Positions 1 to 5,076 of a stretch of DNA of 5,076 nucleotides are shown piece after piece; the stretch's first letter is position 1; every line of letters begins with the position of its first letter. The DNA is from Acidobacteriaceae bacterium (GTDB taxonomy: Bacteria; Acidobacteriota; Terriglobia; Terriglobales; SbA1). The notes beneath the pieces were generated by a model, which worked only from the letters and a program-made list of their open reading frames with translations, was not told where the DNA came from and made no database searches. The translations under genes were made by a program, and so were the position numbers. Where the stretch lies: contig PMHI01000470.1 in assembly GCA_003156615.1 (NCBI GenBank), positions 26,466 to 31,541 of the forward strand, given 5' to 3'.

Positions 1-1083
1 GATGGCGTGCCCGACCGGCCGAGCATTGAGCATTATGTCAAGATCGTGCGCGACAAGGCGATGCTGCGCGGGCTGATTCACGCCGCCAATACCGCAATTG
101 CTCGGGCGGCCGATCAATCCGACACGGCCGAGGAGGTGCTCAGCGATGCCGAAGCTGCAATTTTCCAGCTCTCGGAGAAACGCATTGGGCGCGGCTTCAT
201 GGGCGTACAGGAGATTGTGCGCGAGTCGTTTGGATCGGTCGATGCGCTGTTGCAACGCGGCCAGCGTATTACAGGATTGGCCACGCACTACGAAAATCTC
301 GACGAGATGACCAGCGGGCTGCAGCGTTCGGACCTGGTGATCATCGCGGCGCGGCCTTCGATGGGCAAGACAGCCTTCGCTATGAACATCGCAGAAAACG
401 CCGCGATCAAGGACCAGCAGGTGGTGGGAGTGTTTTCTCTGGAAATGTCGCGCGAGGCGCTCTTGCTCCGCCTGCTCTGCTCGACGGCGGAAGTGGACGC
501 GCACAAGATGCGGACCGGCTCGCTCTGGCAGGACGACACGCGCAAAGTAGTGCGCGCCATGGAGCAGTTGGCCCATGCGCCGATTTACATCGATGACACG
601 CCTGGCATCGCGCTGAGCGAGATGCGCGCCAAGGCGCGGCGCTTGAAGCAATCGCAAGGTAGGCTTGACCTGATCATCGTGGACTACCTGCAGCTCATGT
701 CGGGGGGAAGCAAGCGTTACGAAAACCGCACGCAGGAAGTGTCGGCGATTTCGCGCGGGCTGAAGGGACTGGCTAAGGAACTGAGTGTGCCGGTAGTTGC
801 GCTCTCGCAGTTGAGCCGCGCTCCGGAGAGCCGGGGCGGGGACCATCGTCCGCAGCTTTCCGATCTGCGCGAATCGGGATCGATCGAGCAGGATGCCGAT
901 CTGGTGATGTTCATCTTCCGCGAAGAGGTTTACCGGCAGGACGATCCCGACCTGCGGGGTAAAGCGGAGATCATCATCTCCAAGCAACGGAACGGACCGA
1001 CGGGCAAGCTCGTGCTGGCCTTCCGGAACAGCTGCACCCGATTCGAGATGATGGCCGAGGGCGGCATGGGGGCCGAGGAGTGA
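1..1083 (+). CDS. dnaB: Replicative DNA helicase DnaB, 3' part (5' end outside window)
   Basis: DnaB is the hexameric helicase that unwinds DNA ahead of the replication fork, using ATP, with primase and the polymerase III holoenzyme as partners. The 360 visible residues start in the N-terminal domain; the motif SIEHYVKIVRDKAMLR lies near residues 8-23. The RecA-like helicase domain follows: Walker A (AARPSMGKT, residues 116-124), the catalytic glutamate in FSLEMS (E148), Walker B (LIIVD, 224-228), SQLSR (269-273), SDLRESGSIEQDAD (287-300) and the arginine-finger region KQRNGPTG (328-335). Against the usual 440-470 residues, about 100 are missing. A GTG at position 7 could be taken as a start, but the reading frame is open to base 1 and the residues before it (DGV) continue the family pattern, so the gene is cut by the window edge. 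All key catalytic residues are present and no intein interrupts the visible part. It is followed by a gap and convergent lepA, so it ends its transcription unit here. Confidence 0.97.
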   Translation, partial: DGVPDRPSIEHYVKIVRDKAMLRGLIHAANTAIARAADQSDTAEEVLSDAEAAIFQLSEKRIGRGFMGVQEIVRESFGSVDALLQRGQRITGLATHYENLDEMTSGLQRSDLVIIAARPSMGKTAFAMNIAENAAIKDQQVVGVFSLEMSREALLLRLLCSTAEVDAHKMRTGSLWQDDTRKVVRAMEQLAHAPIYIDDTPGIALSEMRAKARRLKQSQGRLDLIIVDYLQLMSGGSKRYENRTQEVSAISRGLKGLAKELSVPVVALSQLSRAPESRGGDHRPQLSDLRESGSIEQDADLVMFIFREEVYRQDDPDLRGKAEIIISKQRNGPTGKLVLAFRNSCTRFEMMAEGGMGAEE

Positions 1084-1396
1084 CCGCAGAGGTACAGGAA
1101 TGCCTGTAGTGTGCAGGGTAACTATCTTAGCCGATTCGAGTTGCGCTGCCGCAGGGCGGCGGGCTGTGGAAAAGCTTGTGGAATTGCTGGCTCGACAAGA
1201 AATGTCTGCCGGCAAACAGCTGTGAGCCGGCTCAGTGCGGCAGATTTTCCGCCCTCTAAGGCTCTGAATAGTAACCAGTTAGGCAATTCACTCAGCATTA
1301 ACACCGCCGAAACCAGCGGAAGGCCGATCCGTTCCCACTTTGGAGTTTTGCACATTTGTGCGGTTCCCTACCTTCCCATTCCCCATCGCAAACCGC
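1084..1396. other. Intergenic region between convergent dnaB and lepA
   Basis: No convincing gene lies in these 313 bp: the open frames here have no family resemblance and the longer ones run into lepA on the opposite strand. The stretch holds a small hairpin just after dnaB (6-bp arms at 1093-1098 and 1103-1108, 4-nt loop, no T-run after it), a direct repeat of TGTGGAA (1165-1171 and 1177-1183), a cluster of GC-rich dyads at 1205-1248, and a short dyad GCACA/TGTGC near 1350-1361. The last lies downstream of lepA on its strand but lacks a clear T-run. Since both neighbouring genes end here, transcription-termination signals are the expected content. Confidence 0.6.
1205..1248 (+). terminator. 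Candidate terminator/dyad cluster after dnaB
   Basis: Arms TCTGCCG (1205-1211) and CGGCAGA (1238-1244) are perfectly complementary and are followed by TTTT. Inside lie a 12-bp perfect palindrome (1223-1234, TGAGCCGGCTCA) and a competing pair of GCCGGC arms (1208-1213 and 1226-1231) with a 12-nt loop. The 26-nt loop of the outer stem and the short T-run make this a weak intrinsic terminator at best. It is placed as one because it sits between two convergent genes, about 120 bp beyond dnaB. Confidence 0.33.
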
Positions 1397-3205
<1,809 letters not shown>

Positions 3206-3210
3206 AAGTT

Positions 3211-3238
3211 CAGTTGCCAGTTGCCGGTTGCCAGTTGC
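3211..3238 (+). repeat. Heptad repeat array 1 (4 units, CAGTTGC type)
   Basis: Four consecutive 7-bp units: CAGTTGC, CAGTTGC, CGGTTGC, CAGTTGC. Only one base differs among the 28. On the lepA strand the array reads as GCAACTG units and ends 5 nt before the start codon, occupying the place of the ribosome binding site. Related arrays lie at 3325-3353 and 4908-4935. Function unknown. Confidence 0.85.
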
Positions 3239-3279
3239 CCGTAAGACCGAATCGGCTGGCAATCGGGAACTGGCAACTG
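3211..3279. repeat. Inverted repeat upstream of lepA
   Basis: The 15 bases at 3211-3225 are the reverse complement of 3265-3279 with one mismatch; the inner 12 bp (3211-3222 with 3268-3279) match perfectly. The left arm is the first two heptads of array 1, and the right arm is an inverted copy of the same unit. About 39-45 bp separate the arms. If transcription of lepA begins upstream of 3279, the mRNA leader could fold into a hairpin whose base lies 5 nt from the start codon and would affect ribosome access. The repeat is seen directly; the regulatory role is inference. Confidence 0.7.
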
Positions 3280-3306
3280 TCTTGAGAAGCTGTGGGCTAA
3301 TCCTTG

Positions 3307-3334
3307 ATTTTAACAGGCGGGGAGCAGTTCTCAG
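3307..3334 (-). promoter_or_regulatory. Candidate lepA promoter
   Basis: On the minus strand a TAAAAT hexamer (3307-3312) matches the -10 consensus at 5 of 6 positions and is preceded, after 16 bp, by CTGAGA (3329-3334), which matches TTGACA at 4 of 6. Transcription would start near 3300 and give a leader of about 95 nt containing the inverted repeat at 3211-3279. The -35-like hexamer falls inside heptad array 2, so it may be accidental. Confidence 0.28.
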
Positions 3335-3353
3335 TTCTTGGTTCCTCAGTTCT
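3325..3353 (+). repeat. Heptad repeat array 2 (CAGTTCT type)
   Basis: Units CAGTTCT (3325-3331), CAGTTCT (3332-3338), TGGTTCC (3339-3345), then after one extra base CAGTTCT (3347-3353). A degenerate CGCTTGC follows at 3354-3360. The spacing is 7, 7 and 8 bp. The unit shares CAGTT with array 1 but has CT in place of GC at its end. It lies between the lepA and amidohydrolase starts. Function unknown. Confidence 0.75.
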
Positions 3354-3415
3354 CGCTTGCCGTCACCAAGGCACCGGGGCTTGAGCCTTCCCCACCGACT
3401 CTTCGTTTTCTTCTG

Positions 3416-3421
3416 TAGAAT
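3416..3421 (+). promoter_or_regulatory. Candidate -10 box of the amidohydrolase gene
   Basis: TAGAAT matches TATAAT at 5 of 6 positions and lies 30 bp before the start codon. Transcription would begin near 3428 and give a leader of about 24 nt that includes the ribosome binding site. No good -35 hexamer is visible at 16-18 bp. The same octamer TAGAATCC recurs in front of maf at 4969. Confidence 0.4.
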
Positions 3422-3440
3422 CCTGCTTTGGGGATAGGGA

Positions 3441-3447
3441 AAGGAAG
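3441..3447 (+). promoter_or_regulatory. Ribosome binding site deciding the amidohydrolase start
   Basis: AAGGAAG lies with its AAGGA core 6 nt before the ATG at 3452. It favours this ATG over a TTG 24 bp upstream in the same frame (3428), from which the site would be translated instead of serving as leader. Confidence 0.7.
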
Positions 3448-3451
3448 AACC

Positions 3452-4903
3452 ATGCGCAAATCGGGCACTGCCGTCCTCTCGATGCTTGTTTGCTCCGTCG
3501 GTCTTATCGCCCAAACTCTCTCGCCCCAGGTGCGTGGCTTTGTGAAGGTGGACTCGCCCCTGGTCGCTCTGGCTCACGTGCGTGTGATCGACGGTACGGG
3601 TGCGGCCACGCGGGAAGACCAGACCGTCGTGATCTCCCAAGGAAAGATTCAGTCGGTTTCCGATGCCGCGTCGGCGAATGTCCCCAAAGATGCCCAGGTG
3701 CTCGACCTGCATGGCTACAGCGTGATCCCCGGGCTGGTGGGCATGCACGACCACATGTTCTATCCCATGGGAAACGCCATCTTCGGCGAGATGGCATTTA
3801 GTTTTCCGCGCTTGTACCTTGGCTGCGGCGTGACCACCATCCGCACCACAGGGGCGCTTGAGCCCTACACCGATCTTGAACTCAAGAAGCAGATTGACCA
3901 GGGTGAAACTCCCGGCCCGAAGATGCACGTGACCGGACCTTATCTCGAAGGCCCCGGCAGTTTCGCCGTGCAGATGCACCAGCTGACCGGGCCTGAGGAC
4001 GCGACGAAGACCGTCAATTTCTGGTTAGACCAGGGAGTGGACAGTTTCAAGGCGTATATGTACATCACTCCTGCGGAACTTTCCGCTGCGATCGCCGCGG
4101 CCCACAAGCGCGGAGCCAAAGTTACCGGACACCTGTGCTCGGTGGGCTTTCGCGAAGCGGCAGCGCTCGGCATCGACGACCTTGAGCACGGCCTGTTCGT
4201 CGATACGGAATTTCTCCCCACGAAAAAGTCGGGGGAATGCCCGAACCCGTCCGAGAATCCCGAACTCATGGCCAAGCTTGACGTGAATCGAGGCCCGTTG
4301 CACGAGATGATCGTTGACCTGGTACAGCACCACGTTGCGGTCACCTCGACGCTTCCGGTGTTTGAGATGGGAAGTTTTGCCGGACGGCCGACGCTCGAGA
4401 AGCGCGTCCTCGATGCACTTTCTCCCGATGCCCGCAGCGCGCTGCTCTGGAATCGAGTTCGCTCCAGCGACGCCAGCGGGCTGCGCAAGCAATACGGCAG
4501 CGACGTCTCACCCTGGCCGGCCGCATTCCAGAAGGAAATGGAGTTCGAGCATGCATTCGTCGCAGCCGGCGGTTTGCTGCTGGCCGGACTGGACCCCACC
4601 GGCATGGGGGGCGTGATCGCGGGCTTCGGAGACCAGCGCGAGGTTGAACTTCTGGTGGAAGCTGGATTCACGCCGCTGGAAGCGATTCACATCGCGACGG
4701 CAAACGGCGCGCAGTTCCTGGGAGAGCTGGACCGCATTGGCACCATCGCTCCCGGCAAACAGGCCGATCTGGTCGTGATCAAAGGCGACCCCTCGAACAA
4801 GATTGAGGACATCGAGAATGTTGAGATCGTGTTCAAGGACGGCATCGGCTACGATTCGGCCAAACTGATTGAAGCAGCGCGCGGGGTGGTGGGGAGCCGC
4901 TAA
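3452..4903 (+). CDS. Exported metal-dependent amidohydrolase (imidazolonepropionase/Xaa-Pro dipeptidase-like)
   Basis: This is an amidohydrolase-superfamily enzyme that would hydrolyse amide or related bonds with a metal centre; the substrate cannot be told from sequence. The 483-residue product begins with a signal peptide: MRK, then a hydrophobic run to about A20, with likely cleavage after LIA. Cys14 is preceded by MLV, which is not a proper lipobox, so a soluble periplasmic enzyme is likelier than a lipoprotein. A beta-sandwich segment (about 38-92, with VRVIDGTG and GKIQSVS) is followed by the TIM barrel. Predicted metal and active-site residues are H99 and H101 (GMHDH), K200 (SFKAYMY, position of the carboxylated lysine), H227 (TGHL), H246 (LEHG) and D381 (AGLDPTG). 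The C-terminal part has the usual [10 protein letters not shown] and [17 protein letters not shown] motifs (416-446). All expected ligands are present, so it is probably active. The ATG is chosen for the ribosome binding site and the signal peptide. It is transcribed away from lepA and has no obvious catabolic partner gene in the window. Confidence 0.93.
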   Translation: MRKSGTAVLSMLVCSVGLIAQTLSPQVRGFVKVDSPLVALAHVRVIDGTGAATREDQTVVISQGKIQSVSDAASANVPKDAQVLDLHGYSVIPGLVGMHDHMFYPMGNAIFGEMAFSFPRLYLGCGVTTIRTTGALEPYTDLELKKQIDQGETPGPKMHVTGPYLEGPGSFAVQMHQLTGPEDATKTVNFWLDQGVDSFKAYMYITPAELSAAIAAAHKRGAKVTGHLCSVGFREAAALGIDDLEHGLFVDTEFLPTKKSGECPNPSENPELMAKLDVNRGPLHEMIVDLVQHHVAVTSTLPVFEMGSFAGRPTLEKRVLDALSPDARSALLWNRVRSSDASGLRKQYGSDVSPWPAAFQKEMEFEHAFVAAGGLLLAGLDPTGMGGVIAGFGDQREVELLVEAGFTPLEAIHIATANGAQFLGELDRIGTIAPGKQADLVVIKGDPSNKIEDIENVEIVFKDGIGYDSAKLIEAARGVVGSR

Positions 4904-4907
4904 AGTT

Positions 4908-4935
4908 CGGTTGGCGGTTGTCAGTTGTCAGTGAG
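4908..4935 (+). repeat. Heptad repeat array 3 (CGGTTGT/CAGTTGT type)
   Basis: Units CGGTTGG, CGGTTGT, CAGTTGT and a degenerate CAGTGAG follow each other at exactly 7 bp. The array starts 4 nt after the amidohydrolase stop codon. It has the same orientation and a similar consensus to arrays 1 and 2. Function unknown. Confidence 0.7.
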
Positions 4936-4955
4936 CGGGCTGAGAAAGATGCCCG
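4936..4955 (+). terminator. Weak hairpin after the amidohydrolase gene
   Basis: Arms CGGGC (4936-4940) and GCCCG (4951-4955) pair perfectly around a 10-nt loop. The downstream bases (GTAATGGTTT) are not a proper T-run, so termination here is uncertain. The position, directly after array 3 and before the maf -10-like box, is where a terminator would be expected. Confidence 0.22.
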
Positions 4956-4968
4956 GTAATGGTTTGAC

Positions 4969-4974
4969 TAGAAT
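4969..4974 (+). promoter_or_regulatory. Candidate -10 box of maf, very close to the start codon
   Basis: TAGAAT (5 of 6 matches to TATAAT), within the same octamer TAGAATCC found before the amidohydrolase gene. It ends 9 nt before the maf ATG, so transcription would start about 1-4 nt from the ATG and give an essentially leaderless mRNA. No -35 hexamer is clear. The TAG inside the box is also an in-frame stop for maf, which rules out a longer N-terminus. Confidence 0.38.
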
Positions 4975-4983
4975 CCAGATTGC

Positions 4984-5076
4984 ATGATCGTTCTTGCATC
5001 CGCCTCGCCGCGCCGTCAGGAGTTACTGCGCATTGCCGGGATTCCATTCACGGTCCAAGCGGCCGACATCAACGAA
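4984..5076 (+). CDS. maf: Maf-family nucleoside triphosphate pyrophosphatase, N-terminal 31 codons (3' end outside window)
   Basis: Maf proteins are cytoplasmic pyrophosphatases that hydrolyse dTTP, UTP or CTP, or modified nucleotides, to monophosphates. They have been linked to septum inhibition and cell-division arrest. The visible residues start [19 protein letters not shown], containing the hallmark nucleotide-binding motif (L)ASxSPRRxELL at residues 4-15, followed by IPFTV as in the family. The full protein is normally about 190-210 residues, so roughly 15% is visible, too little to assign a substrate subfamily. The start is firm: TAG at 4969 is in frame and no other start codon lies between. 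No Shine-Dalgarno sequence precedes it. It follows the amidohydrolase by 80 bp on the same strand, with its own candidate -10 box, so it may be transcribed separately. Confidence 0.93.
   Translation, partial: MIVLASASPRRQELLRIAGIPFTVQAADINE

Noticed and set aside
7..9. GTG at position 7 as the dnaB start
   Set aside because: The frame is open to the window edge, the preceding residues fit the DnaB family, and the N-terminal domain would otherwise be mostly missing.
1122..1355. 77-codon minus-strand open frame inside the dnaB-lepA gap
   Set aside because: The peptide has no recognisable domain and its reading frame crosses the GC-rich dyads; nothing in the sequence separates it from a chance frame.
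3211..3353. Heptad arrays as a possible CRISPR array
   Set aside because: The units are 7 bp, adjacent and without spacers, and there are no cas genes.
3452..3520. Lipoprotein signal (Cys14) in the amidohydrolase
   Set aside because: The residues before the cysteine are MLV; a lipobox needs a small residue (G, A or S) directly before it. A standard signal peptide fits better.
3940..4671. 243-codon open frame on the minus strand opposite the amidohydrolase gene
   Set aside because: It is antisense to a gene with intact catalytic motifs, is rich in Ser/Arg/Pro as expected of a shadow frame, and shows no motif of its own.

Overview
This is a stretch of ordinary bacterial chromosome, GC-rich (roughly 60% by eye), holding four protein genes: the 3' part of the replicative helicase gene dnaB (+), a complete lepA for the ribosomal GTPase EF4 (-), a complete gene for an exported metal-dependent amidohydrolase (+), and the first 31 codons of a Maf-family nucleotide pyrophosphatase gene (+). 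The style of the proteins, above all the exported amidohydrolase, and the period-7 intergenic repeats make an acidobacterium (Koribacter/Terriglobia-like) my best guess. This is an inference and cannot be proven from the window.

Layout: dnaB runs in from the left edge and stops at 1083. A 313-bp gap (1084-1396) separates it from lepA, which points back towards it. The gap holds GC-rich dyads but no convincing gene. lepA (1397-3205, minus) and the amidohydrolase gene (3452-4903, plus) diverge from a 246-bp region that carries two short heptad-repeat arrays, an inverted repeat and candidate promoters for both directions. After the amidohydrolase stop, an 80-bp spacer carries a third heptad array, a weak hairpin and a -10-like box almost touching the maf start codon.

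The genes do not form one pathway. dnaB, lepA and maf are housekeeping genes (replication, translation, nucleotide-pool or division control); the amidohydrolase is an exported catabolic-type enzyme of unknown substrate. No mobile element, CRISPR array, tRNA, rRNA or defence system was seen. The most unusual signal is non-coding: three arrays with a 7-bp period and a related consensus, roughly C(A/G)GTT(G/C)(C/T), found only between genes. One sits 5 nt from the lepA start codon, where a Shine-Dalgarno sequence would be expected, and pairs with an inverted partner 43 bp away.
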